From Actinomycetota bacterium (GTDB lineage Bacteria > Actinomycetota > Actinomycetes > Propionibacteriales > Propionibacteriaceae): DNA of 64,000 bases. Each line of letters opens with the position of its first letter. Within the stretch, counting starts at the first letter, position 1. Both the position numbers and the translations under genes were made by a program. The stretch lies in the NCBI GenBank assembly GCA_020161755.1, contig JAIUOS010000002.1, forward strand, positions 175,874 through 239,873, read 5' to 3'. This document shows positions 24,320 to 34,222 of this stretch, one piece after another. The notes beneath the pieces are model-generated. The model was not told the DNA's origin and searched no databases. It saw only the letters and a list, made by a program, of their open reading frames with translations.

Positions 24320-27300
24320 ATGGCACTGAGCAATCGGGACCGGATCGACCGGATGTTCCAGGTGATGGCGCCCGTGCTGGACGACTTCATCGCGTCGTTG
24401 ATCGGGCAGGGAGACCAATCGTTGGGCGCAGCTTGGACCAAGTTGGTCGCACTGAAGGACCAGAAGGGCGGCGTTCCCGCCGGCAAGAACTACGACCCGC
24501 TCGATCCGCAGGTGCAGTTCCGCATCCTCACGGAGGGAAACATCACCGGCGGCTTCAAGGCGGGCTGGTATCCGCTGAGCGACCGGATCGGGCGATCGGG
24601 TGAGTCGTACGCGAGCGAGTTGCGCCAGGTTCGCAATGACTGGGCGCATAACCAGCCGTTCACCGATGATGACGCCTATCGGGCGCTCGATACCGGTGAG
24701 CGGTTACTGCGGCTTGTCGGTGCCGCCGAGGAGGCTGACGAGGTGAGGTCGATCCGTCAGAACCTGCGCCGAATGACGGCTGACAAGGACGACAAGAAGG
24801 TCTTGAAGGCGGCCGTCGACAACCCTGAGGCCACGGGTTTGAAGCCGTGGCGTGAGGTGCTGCGGCCCCACGATGACGTGGCGACCGGCAACTTCGCGGC
24901 GTCGGAGTTCGCCGCGGACCTGTACAAGGTGGCGTTCGGTGGCGAGCAGGATGCCGGCTACTCAGATCCGGCGACATTCTTCCAGCGCACCTACCTCACG
25001 GAGGGCCTGAGCCAGTTCATCAGCCGCGCGGTCCGGCGCCTCTCGGGAGATGACAATGCGCCGCCGGTGATTAACCTGCAGACCAACTTTGGTGGCGGCA
25101 AGACGCACTCGATGCTGTCGCTGTGGCACGTCGCCGCAGGGCTTCCGGTGGGGGTGTTCCCGCAGGAGACCCAGGAGCTGCTGACCGCGAGCGGCTACAC
25201 GGGCCAGAAGGTGAACCGGGTCGCGATCGTCGGCAATCACTTCAGCCCGTCCGGTGTGACGAAGACCGACGGCACTCATGTGAACACGATCTGGGGCGAG
25301 CTGGCCTGGCAACTCGGGGGACCAGAAGGGTACGCGATCGTCGCTAACTCGGACGCGGCTCGCACCCACCCTGGCGATGCCGTCCGCGTCTTGCTCGCGA
25401 AGTACGCGCCGGCGGTGGTCCTCATCGACGAGTGGGTTGCCTACGCACGCTCCTTGGTTGGCCGGGACGACTTGGCCGGCGGCACGTTCGATGACCAGTT
25501 CACCTTCGCTCAGACGCTGACTGAGGCGGCCAAGGGCACGTCGGGTGTTTTGTTGGCAATCTCGATTCCGGCGTCGAACACGGGTGACGACCTGGACAAG
25601 ATCGTTGTCGGCAACGCGGAGGAGGTGGGTGGCGCGAACGGTCTGGAGGCGTTGAAGCGGCTGCAGAACGTGGTACGCCGGGTGGCGGATCAGTGGCGGG
25701 CGGCGTCCCCGACCGAGGCGTATCACATCGTCAAGCAGCGACTCTTCCAGCAGCCCGACGCCGCCGCATTGGCGGCGATCGGGGCCACCGCTCGGGGCTA
25801 TGTCGACATGTACCGAAAGTACACCGACGACTTCCCACGCGAGGCGCGCGACCCCGCCTACGAGGAGCGGATCAAGCGCACCTACCCGATCCATCCGGAG
25901 CTGTTCGACCGCCTGTATGAGGAGTGGTCGTCGCTGGAGCGGTTCCAGCGCACCCGTGGTGTGCTGCGGCTGATGAGCACTGTGATTCACGCCCTGTGGG
26001 CGGGCGATGACGCGTCGCCGTTGATCATGCCCGGTTCGATCCCACTCGCCACTTCGTCCGTGAACGCCGAACTGACCCAGTACCTGCAGGACTCGTGGAA
26101 GGCCGTCATCGACGCCGACGTCGACGGACTGAACTCCGAACCTGTTCGGATCGACAAGGACCGACCTGTGTTCGGCCAGCGCTCGCTGACGAAGCGGTTG
26201 GCTCGCACCGTGTTCTTCGGCGCCGCGCCGACGATCGGCTCGGCCCACAAGGGCTTGGAGACCCAGCGCGTCTTTCTGGGCACTGCGGTTCCTGGTGACG
26301 TACCTGGCAACTTCCACGCTGCTCTCACGGCGTTGGCGGATCGTGCCACGTACTTCTACTCGGGTTCGGGCAAGTACTGGTACGACCTGCAGGCCAACAT
26401 CACCCGCACCGCGAAGGATCAGGCCGACCGGCTCCACAAGGAAGACGTGTGGGCCGAGATCGTTCGCCGCCTGCAGAACCAGGCCCGGCCGACCGGAGAC
26501 TTCACTGGCGTCCATGTCTGCCCGGTGGAGAACTCCGACATTCCCGACACCGATGAGGCTCGGTTGGTGATCCTTCATCCAAAGGTGTCGCACAAGCGAA
26601 AGGCGAGCGACTCGGCCGCGCTGAAGTTCGCGCAGAAGGCTACCGAGCAGCGGGGGAGCGCCAACCGGACCTACCGCAACATGCTGGTCTACCTGGCCGC
26701 CGACGAAGATCGGCTCGCCGAACTCGACACCGCGACTCGCGACTACCTGGGCTGGAAGCACGTCCTCGACAACGACGCCGATCTCGATTTGACCCAAAAC
26801 CAGAAGAACCAGGCCACCCAGCGGCAGACCCAGGCCGACCAGACCGTCAACGCCCGGCTCCTGCAGACCTTCACTTGGGCACTCGTCCCGGCGCAGCCGG
26901 ACCCAAAGGCGCCATTCGTGCTGAAGGAGACCAAGGTCGAAGGCCAGACCTCCTCGCTCGCAGACCGGGTCTCCCGTCGGCTCGGCAACGACGGCGACCT
27001 TTCCACCCGCCAGGCAGCGGCGACGATCCGATTTGCGATCAGCAAGGTGCCGACCATCTGGGAGAAGGGCCACGTTGCCCTCGGCGACCTGTGGAGCCTG
27101 TACAGCACCTACCCCTACATGCCCCGCCTGCGGGACCGGAAGGTGCTCAACGAAGGCATCGTTGACCAGCCCATGCTGTGGAGTGCCGACGGCTTCGCAC
27201 TTGCCACCGGCTACGACGAGGACGCCAAACGCTACGTCGGGTTGTGGACAAGCGATGACAAGGGGTTCCCACCTCAGCCTGCGGACTCCCTGCTCATCGT

Positions 27301-27673
27301 GCGTCCGGACGTTGCCACAGCACAGCGGGCCGTGGAGGCCGCCGCAGTGCCAGAAACGGGTCTGACTCCCACACCCCGTCCGGAGCCTGATCCACAACCT
27401 GACGCGGGCCGGATACCCCCCGAGCCGTACAAGCTGGTCAAGCACAGATTCTTCGGTGCCAAGACGCTTCGGCCCGACCATATCGCCCAAGACTTCAAGA
27501 CGATTGCCGATGAGGTACTGAGTCAGTTGCGGATGGACGTCTCGACCAATTTGAACGTCCGCATCGAGATCGAAGCGATCAGCGACGAGGGCTTTGGCGA
27601 GGGACGCGTGCGCGCCGTGTCCGAGAACGCCAAGACTCTCAAGTTCGAGCAGGCCGACTTCGAGGAAGACTGA
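24320..27673 (+). CDS. DUF499 ATPase with N-terminal Swt1-like HEPN domain
   Basis: The protein has 1,117 residues. ATG 24320 follows the methylase TGA with a single base between. The N-terminal ~130 residues contain RQVRNDWAHNQPFTDDDAYRA, in parts; R105-N-D-W-A-H110 fits the Rx4-6H signature of HEPN domains as found in Swt1-type proteins. The ATPase begins near 230 with Walker A NFGGGKTHSM at 256-265, and VVLIDEWVAY as the Walker B region. The C-terminal part is the long DUF499 (COG1483) region, ending in a short domain (VKHRFFGAKTLRPD). COG1483 ATPases pair with COG1743 methylases and COG0553 helicases in many genomes. The HEPN part could be an RNase effector or only a binding module. Confidence 0.85.
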   Translation: MALSNRDRIDRMFQVMAPVLDDFIASLIGQGDQSLGAAWTKLVALKDQKGGVPAGKNYDPLDPQVQFRILTEGNITGGFKAGWYPLSDRIGRSGESYASELRQVRNDWAHNQPFTDDDAYRALDTGERLLRLVGAAEEADEVRSIRQNLRRMTADKDDKKVLKAAVDNPEATGLKPWREVLRPHDDVATGNFAASEFAADLYKVAFGGEQDAGYSDPATFFQRTYLTEGLSQFISRAVRRLSGDDNAPPVINLQTNFGGGKTHSMLSLWHVAAGLPVGVFPQETQELLTASGYTGQKVNRVAIVGNHFSPSGVTKTDGTHVNTIWGELAWQLGGPEGYAIVANSDAARTHPGDAVRVLLAKYAPAVVLIDEWVAYARSLVGRDDLAGGTFDDQFTFAQTLTEAAKGTSGVLLAISIPASNTGDDLDKIVVGNAEEVGGANGLEALKRLQNVVRRVADQWRAASPTEAYHIVKQRLFQQPDAAALAAIGATARGYVDMYRKYTDDFPREARDPAYEERIKRTYPIHPELFDRLYEEWSSLERFQRTRGVLRLMSTVIHALWAGDDASPLIMPGSIPLATSSVNAELTQYLQDSWKAVIDADVDGLNSEPVRIDKDRPVFGQRSLTKRLARTVFFGAAPTIGSAHKGLETQRVFLGTAVPGDVPGNFHAALTALADRATYFYSGSGKYWYDLQANITRTAKDQADRLHKEDVWAEIVRRLQNQARPTGDFTGVHVCPVENSDIPDTDEARLVILHPKVSHKRKASDSAALKFAQKATEQRGSANRTYRNMLVYLAADEDRLAELDTATRDYLGWKHVLDNDADLDLTQNQKNQATQRQTQADQTVNARLLQTFTWALVPAQPDPKAPFVLKETKVEGQTSSLADRVSRRLGNDGDLSTRQAAATIRFAISKVPTIWEKGHVALGDLWSLYSTYPYMPRLRDRKVLNEGIVDQPMLWSADGFALATGYDEDAKRYVGLWTSDDKGFPPQPADSLLIVRPDVATAQRAVEAAAVPETGLTPTPRPEPDPQPDAGRIPPEPYKLVKHRFFGAKTLRPDHIAQDFKTIADEVLSQLRMDVSTNLNVRIEIEAISDEGFGEGRVRAVSENAKTLKFEQADFEED

Positions 27674-27789
27674 GTCCCGGAGATCCGTGGCGTGATCGGT
27701 GCTGACGCGCTCGATCAAGAGTGGGGCAACTGTGAACAATCAGGAAAGCTTGAGGCCCGCAGCTGGGCACGGGCTGAGGAGGGCATCCC

Positions 27790-29622
27790 ATGAGTACCGG
27801 CAGTGAGGCGCTCAATCGCACGGTCAACGACTGGCTCGGCCTGATCTCGTCGGGTCGACTACGTCTTCCCAGCTTCCAGCGCGGGACAGCTTGGGATCGG
27901 CGCCGAGTGCAGTCGATGATCGAGACGATCGTGCGTGATCTTCCTTTGGGAATCACGCTGGTGTTGCACGTGGGAGACGAGGAGAAGTTCCACTCCCGCC
28001 CGCTCGAGACCGCACCGGAGACAGTAGTCACCGTGACAGAGCACCTCCTGGACGGCCAGCAACGGCTCACTGCGCTGTGGCGCGCACTCAAGGACAACAA
28101 CGAGAGGGAGAGCTACTTCGTTCATATCCCCAACCTCGATGACAACCCCGACAACGACGATGACCGCATGACGGTGAAGGTTCAGCCCGTGTCACCCGAT
28201 GGAGAAGGTGGCCGGAAACCCAGGTGGGTCGACGATCCTGTGCAATGCCTGCGGCAAGGGCTTATCCCGGTCCGGTTGCTCGATCCGGATCACGATGACA
28301 CCGACGCCTGGGTGCAGAAGGCCACCGCGCCCCTCGAGCCGGGCGACGATCTCACGGACATCGTTGAATACAAGAAGGCCAACGATCTCGTTCGGACGAA
28401 GCGCGATCACCTCAACAAGATCATCCGGCCCATGCGCGAAACCGTGAAGCACTTCAACCTGCCGTACCTACGTCTCCCCGCAAGCACGCCCCGGGACGTC
28501 GCGCTCAGTGTCTTCGTGAACATGAACACCAACGCCAGGCCGCTCACCGCCTATGACATCATCGTCGCTGAGTTGGAGAACAGGACCGGACGTCGGCTCC
28601 ACGAAATGGTGCATGCGCTCAATGCGCATGCACCAGCCATCGGGCGCTACCTGTCTGTGTCGGAGGCCGTCCTCCAGACCTCGGCGCTGATGCAGGGTAA
28701 GCAGCCGAACCAGCGTGGGTTCTACGACATGGACCTCCATTCATTCGCGCAGTCGTGGGACTCGATGACACTCGGGCTGACGCGGTTGGCCTCACTTCTG
28801 GAAGAGTCGGGAATCCTGGACGCTGAGCGGGTACCAAGCGTGGTGCCGCTCCCGGTGGCCGCCGCGATCCTCGCTCAAGCAGCGCCGGATGGTGATGCCC
28901 GCGCAGTCGCTGACCGGCTAGCACGCCGCTACCTCTGGTCGTCCTTCTTCACCACTCGGTACGAAAACGCAGCAGCGACGAGGGCCGCAGCGGACTACCG
29001 GAACCTTCGCCAAGTTCTCGACGGGACCGGGACAGAAGGTGATGTTTCTGTCTTCGACCGTACGCAGTATCCGTTGCCGACGATCGCCGACTTGATGGCT
29101 GCCCGGTGGCCAAAGTCAAAGCGAACACTGAGCCGGGCGGTCTTGGCGACCTCAACCTACTTCGGGGCTCGCGACTTCGCCGATGACACCAAGGTCTCGG
29201 CGGTCAACATCAGGCAGCGCGAGTACCACCACCTGTTCCCCGACAAGCTCCTTGGCGACGCAGGCATCGACTCCTTCCTAGCCCTCAACTGTGCGCTGAT
29301 TACGTGGAAGACAAACCGGACGATCGGACGGCTCGACCCCATTGCCTACCTAGAGGCTCGCGCCGACCGTGCTCCTGACGACCGAGACGTGCGCGACAGG
29401 CTTGAGAGCCACCTCGTTCCATACGAGCGGCTGGCCAATGCTGGCCCCTACCCAGACATCAAGGGCGAGGAGCTCCGTGCCGCGGTGAAGCCGGATTTCG
29501 ATGCCTTCCTGTCGGTGCGGGCAGAGCTCGTCCTTCAGTTGGCGACCGAACTCTGCGACGGACGTCAGCCCCACCTTCGGGACGTCCTTGATGCTTCCGC
29601 GGGCCGAGAGGAGGTTCGGTGA
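27790..29622 (+). CDS. DUF262 domain protein with DUF1524-like C-terminus (GmrSD-type)
   Basis: The protein has 610 residues from ATG 27790, with GAGGAGGG about 8 nt upstream. The N-terminal ParB-like DUF262 fold is shown by LPSFQRGTAWDRRRVQSM and the hallmark LLDGQQRLTALW near residue 80. A C-terminal DUF1524-like His-Me region shows REYHHLFPDKLLG near 480 and NCALITWKTNRTIG. GmrSD type IV enzymes have this DUF262 plus DUF1524 layout; they use nucleotides through DUF262 and cut modified DNA through DUF1524. The gene is 116 bp after the DUF499 gene, the largest gap in the operon, so an internal promoter is possible. Its C-terminal motif is not a perfect HNH. Confidence 0.8.
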   Translation: MSTGSEALNRTVNDWLGLISSGRLRLPSFQRGTAWDRRRVQSMIETIVRDLPLGITLVLHVGDEEKFHSRPLETAPETVVTVTEHLLDGQQRLTALWRALKDNNERESYFVHIPNLDDNPDNDDDRMTVKVQPVSPDGEGGRKPRWVDDPVQCLRQGLIPVRLLDPDHDDTDAWVQKATAPLEPGDDLTDIVEYKKANDLVRTKRDHLNKIIRPMRETVKHFNLPYLRLPASTPRDVALSVFVNMNTNARPLTAYDIIVAELENRTGRRLHEMVHALNAHAPAIGRYLSVSEAVLQTSALMQGKQPNQRGFYDMDLHSFAQSWDSMTLGLTRLASLLEESGILDAERVPSVVPLPVAAAILAQAAPDGDARAVADRLARRYLWSSFFTTRYENAAATRAAADYRNLRQVLDGTGTEGDVSVFDRTQYPLPTIADLMAARWPKSKRTLSRAVLATSTYFGARDFADDTKVSAVNIRQREYHHLFPDKLLGDAGIDSFLALNCALITWKTNRTIGRLDPIAYLEARADRAPDDRDVRDRLESHLVPYERLANAGPYPDIKGEELRAAVKPDFDAFLSVRAELVLQLATELCDGRQPHLRDVLDASAGREEVR

Positions 29623-30467
29623 CGCGAACTGGGACGGAGCCGTTGACAGCGTTGCTAGGGCTTCCCTCCGGGTCAATAGATCCGTACGTCGTGGGTGGGA
29701 TTGGCTTGAGCGAAAGCGTAGATCGCGAGTGTGCAGCTCAACTGCTAGCCGACGACGCGATGGTCATTCGCTGCGGTGCTTCACCCCTGCTCGACCGCTG
29801 GCGAAGGCGGCGGGACGGCCAACTCCCGCAGGCGGACGACACGCGCAGCCATGCGGTGAGGGTGTACGCGAGCATCGGGTTCGGGTCACCTGAGGAACCT
29901 GCGGGGGACGACCATCTTGAAGGTCTCGTCGCAGAGCTCTTCTGGAACAGGCTGCTCAACGAGAGGCGCAATTGTTCTGATGGTCGGCAGCTTGTGCACG
30001 CACACTCGGTGAAGCCTGATCCGCTCGAGCCAGGAGGGGATGGGCTCGTCATCTACAAGACTCCGGCAGGAACTCTGGTCTTTCGCTTGTGGGAGATCAA
30101 GAAGCATGAATCCATCGCGCCCATTTCCGCGACGATCAGACGCGCAAGCAAGCAACTCGCCGAGCGAGGTAACGAGTACCTGGCGAAACTCGCCGGGCCG
30201 GAGACGATTGCTCAGGAAGGCGAACTGGGCAAGCTGTACGCCGAGCTTGTTGAACTCTGGCTCGACAAACATGAGCGCGCCGGCGTGGGCGTGTCAGTGG
30301 GGACCTCGGCAGATCGGGCGCCGAATGGCCCAGCCGCGTTCGGATCCATTCTCAGTGCATTCCCCGAGTTCAGTGGCGCGGGACAGATCGAAGGCTTGAT
30401 AGTCGCAATCCCGGACTTCCCGGGGTTTTCGAAGCGCGTTAGGGAGATTGTGTGGAGCGGGCTCTAG
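29619..30467 (+). CDS. HamA-like PD-(D/E)XK nuclease
   Basis: The protein has 282 residues. GTG 29619 overlaps the previous TGA (GTGA). The core (HLEGLVAELFWNRLLNE, then GGDGLVIYKTPAGTLVFRLWEIKKHE) has an invariant-looking Asp in GGDG, then E-I-K at the end of the next strand, and a following helix of the kind AIxxA. This is the plan of HamA (DUF1837) effectors of Hachiman and of PD-(D/E)XK nucleases in general. The partner helicase gene begins before this gene ends (16-nt overlap), as in HamAB pairs. Sequence likeness to DUF1837 is low by eye, so a different PD-(D/E)XK family with the same partnership is possible. Confidence 0.6.
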   Translation: MTRTGTEPLTALLGLPSGSIDPYVVGGIGLSESVDRECAAQLLADDAMVIRCGASPLLDRWRRRRDGQLPQADDTRSHAVRVYASIGFGSPEEPAGDDHLEGLVAELFWNRLLNERRNCSDGRQLVHAHSVKPDPLEPGGDGLVIYKTPAGTLVFRLWEIKKHESIAPISATIRRASKQLAERGNEYLAKLAGPETIAQEGELGKLYAELVELWLDKHERAGVGVSVGTSADRAPNGPAAFGSILSAFPEFSGAGQIEGLIVAIPDFPGFSKRVREIVWSGL

Positions 30468-33400
30468 ACCTTGACCTACTGAGGGACGCGCTCGGGGATC
30501 ACCTCAACCTGCCGACTCCTGAGGAACTCCAGGATCTGATGGCACAGATGGAGCTACAGCTCTTTCTTCGCGAGTCGAGACTTCCGGAGGGCCTCCTTGA
30601 GTCTGCTTGGTACCTGCACGCCGTCGCCTCGGTGTCACAAGCACGCGAGCGATACAGCCTGCATCGACAGCGCCAGGCATTCACCGTGAGTGCGCACATC
30701 TTCGATCTTGCGTTGCATCAAGTGAACTGGTCCAGAGCGGATCGTCTGTCACTGGGGTTCGCGGCGGCAATCGGCTACCGGCGTGGGGGTCGAGATCCGA
30801 ACGCCACCGCGATCATGCACCGGCTCCGCAGCGACATCCAGACCGAAGTGTCGATCCTCGAGCACCTAGACACGGTCACACTTGAGGCGGGACTTGCGCT
30901 TCTTGGTTTCGAGACTCGCACGCTGTTCAAGTGGTTCGCCGCGTGGAGGAGGCAGTTTGGGCAACTCGCCGAGTTGTCGGAGCTGCCCGACCTCGTGACT
31001 ACCTTGCTTGGTCCAGCCCAGCTCACGGTCCTGGGTGCGGAGGACCTCCTAACCTACCTGGCGCATGGGGTCGATAGTCGACTCGGCCGCGGCGTTGAGC
31101 GCCTGCGACAAGTCGCCGTGGGTGAAGCCGGCCCTGACGATCTGAACGCCAGATGGGTAGCAGCTCACCTCCTGAACCTGTCGGGCGAGGCTCACGCAGG
31201 TTCGCTCTGGAACCCCCTGGTCATGCCTCCAGATGTGCCGCGCTCGGTCCGACAGGCGTTCACGCTCGGCCGACCCCCCGTCCTGACGCTCTGGGAGCCC
31301 CAACGAGAACTGCTGGCGGGACCTCGGTCGCCATTCGCACCGAGCGTTCGTCGGATCGTCATGGCGGTGCCAACAAGCGGAGGCAAAACCCTGCTCGGTC
31401 AACTGATTTCAATCGAGCATCTGGCCCGCACGAACCAGAGTGTGTGCTACGTGGTGCCGACGCGAAGCCTCGGGCGTGAAGTGCGTCGAGCGATGTCGGA
31501 TCGACTTCGCATGTTGAACCGGGAAGCCCCACCAGAGCCCCCGGACTTTCCCGATCTCGCTGAGCTCCTGGTGTCGATCGATGAGCCAGGTGAACCTGAG
31601 GTCGTGGTGATGACGCCTGAACGCCTCGCTCACAGTCTGCGACATGATGCTCCCGGAGTCCTGGATCGCTTTGGGCTCTTTGTGTTCGACGAAGCGCAAC
31701 TCATCAAGGAGAGTGGCAGAGGGTTCATCCTCGAATCGACGATCGGCCTCATTGATCACCTAACGCATAGCACCGCGCACCGGATCGCCCTGATCTCCGC
31801 TGCCATGGGCAACGTCGGCGCTGTTGCGCAGTGGCTGGACCCCGATGGAGGTTCTCTGAGCTACGAATCTCAGTGGCGCGGCCCCAGAAGACTCCATGCC
31901 GCGTTCACGGCAACCGCAGACTGGACCACGACGACGGTTGAAACGGCGCCGCGCGCAAGGCAGTGGCCGTATCGCCTTGTCACCGAACTCTCGGGACTGA
32001 TTCGCCTACGCATGGCCAACGGTCGAACTGCGGAACTCTACATGAACCACACGGGGTGGCAACTCGTTCGGAAGTCGACCTCGAACTCTGCGCACCAGTC
32101 TGGCATTCCCAAGGACGATTCCCGTTCGACCAAGCAGTATCGGATCGCTAGCGACATGATCACGGCGCTAGGCCACGCTGGCTCGGTGCTGGTCGTTGCA
32201 CCCACTCGGAACCAAGCGCAGATGATCGCGGGCGGCATCGCCGACCTTCTCGATGAAGACCCTGCGCTAGCGCCCCTCGTTGAGTTCGTTCGACTCCAAC
32301 TCGGGGATTCACACCCTCTGGTTCCACTGCTGCGGCGAGGGGTGGCGTTCCACCACGCAGGCCTCCCGGTCGAGGTGCTCGAGTCCCTGGAGAATGCAAT
32401 TCGCGACGAGTCCCTTCGGTATCTCACCTGCACCTCAACGCTCACCGAGGGCGTGAACCTCCCCGTGCGCACGGTCGTGATCTACGACCAGCAATACGAG
32501 GATCTGCCTACCGACGCCCGGCTCCGCGGTGCGCGCTTGGTCAATGCCATGGGTCGTGCCGGCCGCGCAGGAAGGGAGACCGAAGGGTGGATCGTGCTCG
32601 TACGAGCTGCCGAGCCCGGTGAGCAGGATTTCCATGATCTGGACCCGGACGCTCTCGAGTTGACGGTGAAGTCGACGATGGCTTCGGACTTGGCGCTCGA
32701 GGCATTTGCTCAGTTCGAGGAGCGTCAACGTGCGGATGCCGACGCGGTCTTCGAGAACGTCGACCCTATCGTCGACAGTTTCATCAGCTTCGTGTGGGAG
32801 TTCCTTGCGCTGGAGGAGCAGGCAGGGACCGATCCCACCGGCGTGAACCTTGCGGCGGTCGTCGACTCGACCTTGGCCGCGGCTCAGTCGTCGGTGGCGA
32901 GACAGAGGCTGATGACCCTCGCGTCCTCTGTCCGAGAGGCCTATGTGCGCTCCGATCCTGCGGCTCGCCGTAGATGGCATCGGACTGGGACGTCGGTTGC
33001 GTCTGCGCGCGCACTTGATCGGCTGGCACGCCGTGTCGCGGTTCAGCTTGCCGAACGGGCGGCTAGAGGGAGCATCGGGGATCTGCACGATCCCGTGCAT
33101 GTTGCCCGCATTCTTCGCCAGGTCGTCGGCACTCTGCTGGAGTTGCGAGAGGCACCCCGCTGGACATTCCACAGAACGAAGCGGCATGACCCGATTGACG
33201 TGGATGTCGCAGCCCTCTTGTCGAGCTGGCTAGATGGCACATCGATCCAGTTGCTCGCGGACCAGGCGCTCGGCGAAGTCCCTGACCCGTCGTGGCGTAT
33301 CGAGCAGATGGTGGATGCAGTCACGTCACTCTTCGAGCACTATCTCTCCTGGACGCTGGCTGCTCTTGTCGAACTGGTGAACTTGGCTCTGGACGACCAG

Positions 33401-33967
33401 ACGGCGGAGCTGCAACTGTGCCCTGACCTTGGGGCATATGTTCGCTACGGCGTGAGCGATCCCGCAGCGCTCGTATTGATGCGGTCCGGAGTACGGTCCA
33501 GACGCCTTGCCAACCTGATTGCGGAAGCGCTTCCTGCCGAGCTTGACGCCACTGCGGCGGAGCTCCGCGTGTGGCTAGGCGAGCAAAGCGTGGGGGAATG
33601 GCGCCATCGGTTTGGCGCGACGGCGTCCGAGCTCCTGGATCTTCTGGACTTCACCCGCGAACGCGGTCGGAGTCTCCTGAAGGACCTGCTAGAGCAGGGA
33701 TCGGTCACTGTGGATCTAGGACCCTCAACTCTGCCGGCCACCGCGCCCTTGACGCTCGAGGCGAGGCGGAACGACGACGCGCCGGCACCCCTGGCCGTCT
33801 ACGCGGGCGACGTCGAACTGGCGACGATTTCTGCCCGCGACCAAGCCGATGTGGACGCCATCCTCGCCACAGGCTTGGAACTCGCGCTGAGGATCGAAGT
33901 GATCGACTCCATTCGCCGTCTTGTGATCTCGGGCACCACGCCGGCCGACCTCGACGCCGGCCTGTGA
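30452..33967 (+). CDS. HamB-like SF2 (Ski2-type) DEAD/DEAH-box helicase
   Basis: The protein has 1,171 residues from GTG 30452, inside the end of the nuclease gene; AGGGAG lies at 30441-30446. The first ~290 residues are an all-helical domain without recognised motifs. The helicase has VPTSGGKTLLGQL near 305, VVPTRSLGREV, FDEAQ near 412 (Q in place of H or D), CTSTLTEGVNLP and NAMGRAGRAGR near 698. The last ~400 residues are helical. Ski2-like helicases next to small nucleases form Hachiman, where the helicase senses DNA damage and holds the nuclease in check. It is the last gene of the operon; the next gene is convergent. Confidence 0.8.
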   Translation: MERALDLDLLRDALGDHLNLPTPEELQDLMAQMELQLFLRESRLPEGLLESAWYLHAVASVSQARERYSLHRQRQAFTVSAHIFDLALHQVNWSRADRLSLGFAAAIGYRRGGRDPNATAIMHRLRSDIQTEVSILEHLDTVTLEAGLALLGFETRTLFKWFAAWRRQFGQLAELSELPDLVTTLLGPAQLTVLGAEDLLTYLAHGVDSRLGRGVERLRQVAVGEAGPDDLNARWVAAHLLNLSGEAHAGSLWNPLVMPPDVPRSVRQAFTLGRPPVLTLWEPQRELLAGPRSPFAPSVRRIVMAVPTSGGKTLLGQLISIEHLARTNQSVCYVVPTRSLGREVRRAMSDRLRMLNREAPPEPPDFPDLAELLVSIDEPGEPEVVVMTPERLAHSLRHDAPGVLDRFGLFVFDEAQLIKESGRGFILESTIGLIDHLTHSTAHRIALISAAMGNVGAVAQWLDPDGGSLSYESQWRGPRRLHAAFTATADWTTTTVETAPRARQWPYRLVTELSGLIRLRMANGRTAELYMNHTGWQLVRKSTSNSAHQSGIPKDDSRSTKQYRIASDMITALGHAGSVLVVAPTRNQAQMIAGGIADLLDEDPALAPLVEFVRLQLGDSHPLVPLLRRGVAFHHAGLPVEVLESLENAIRDESLRYLTCTSTLTEGVNLPVRTVVIYDQQYEDLPTDARLRGARLVNAMGRAGRAGRETEGWIVLVRAAEPGEQDFHDLDPDALELTVKSTMASDLALEAFAQFEERQRADADAVFENVDPIVDSFISFVWEFLALEEQAGTDPTGVNLAAVVDSTLAAAQSSVARQRLMTLASSVREAYVRSDPAARRRWHRTGTSVASARALDRLARRVAVQLAERAARGSIGDLHDPVHVARILRQVVGTLLELREAPRWTFHRTKRHDPIDVDVAALLSSWLDGTSIQLLADQALGEVPDPSWRIEQMVDAVTSLFEHYLSWTLAALVELVNLALDDQTAELQLCPDLGAYVRYGVSDPAALVLMRSGVRSRRLANLIAEALPAELDATAAELRVWLGEQSVGEWRHRFGATASELLDLLDFTRERGRSLLKDLLEQGSVTVDLGPSTLPATAPLTLEARRNDDAPAPLAVYAGDVELATISARDQADVDAILATGLELALRIEVIDSIRRLVISGTTPADLDAGL

Positions 33968-34222
33968 GGCTGCGGATGGGGAGGAGCCGCCTGGCGCCAC
34001 TGCGGGCTCTGGTGCATTCGTTCGCGTCTGGCCGAGGTGCCCAGAGGAATCGCAGGCGACGTTCCGGCCGGCTGCGGTCGGGTGGTCCCGTGTCACGCAG
34101 GTCGCCTAACCGGGCAGCGCCATAGTCCTCTGTCCATGCGCCGAACCTCGACGGCTAGTCCTTCGATCCTGACACGCGCGATTGGTCGCGGGCGTTCTGC
34201 CTTTCCGGCGCCGCCCGATTCA

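Noticed and set aside
21541..27673. Calling the methylase-ATPase pair BREX (PglX, BrxC)
   Set aside because: DUF1156 with a zinc ribbon differs from PglX, and the ATPase is DUF499 rather than BrxC. PglZ and BrxL are absent.
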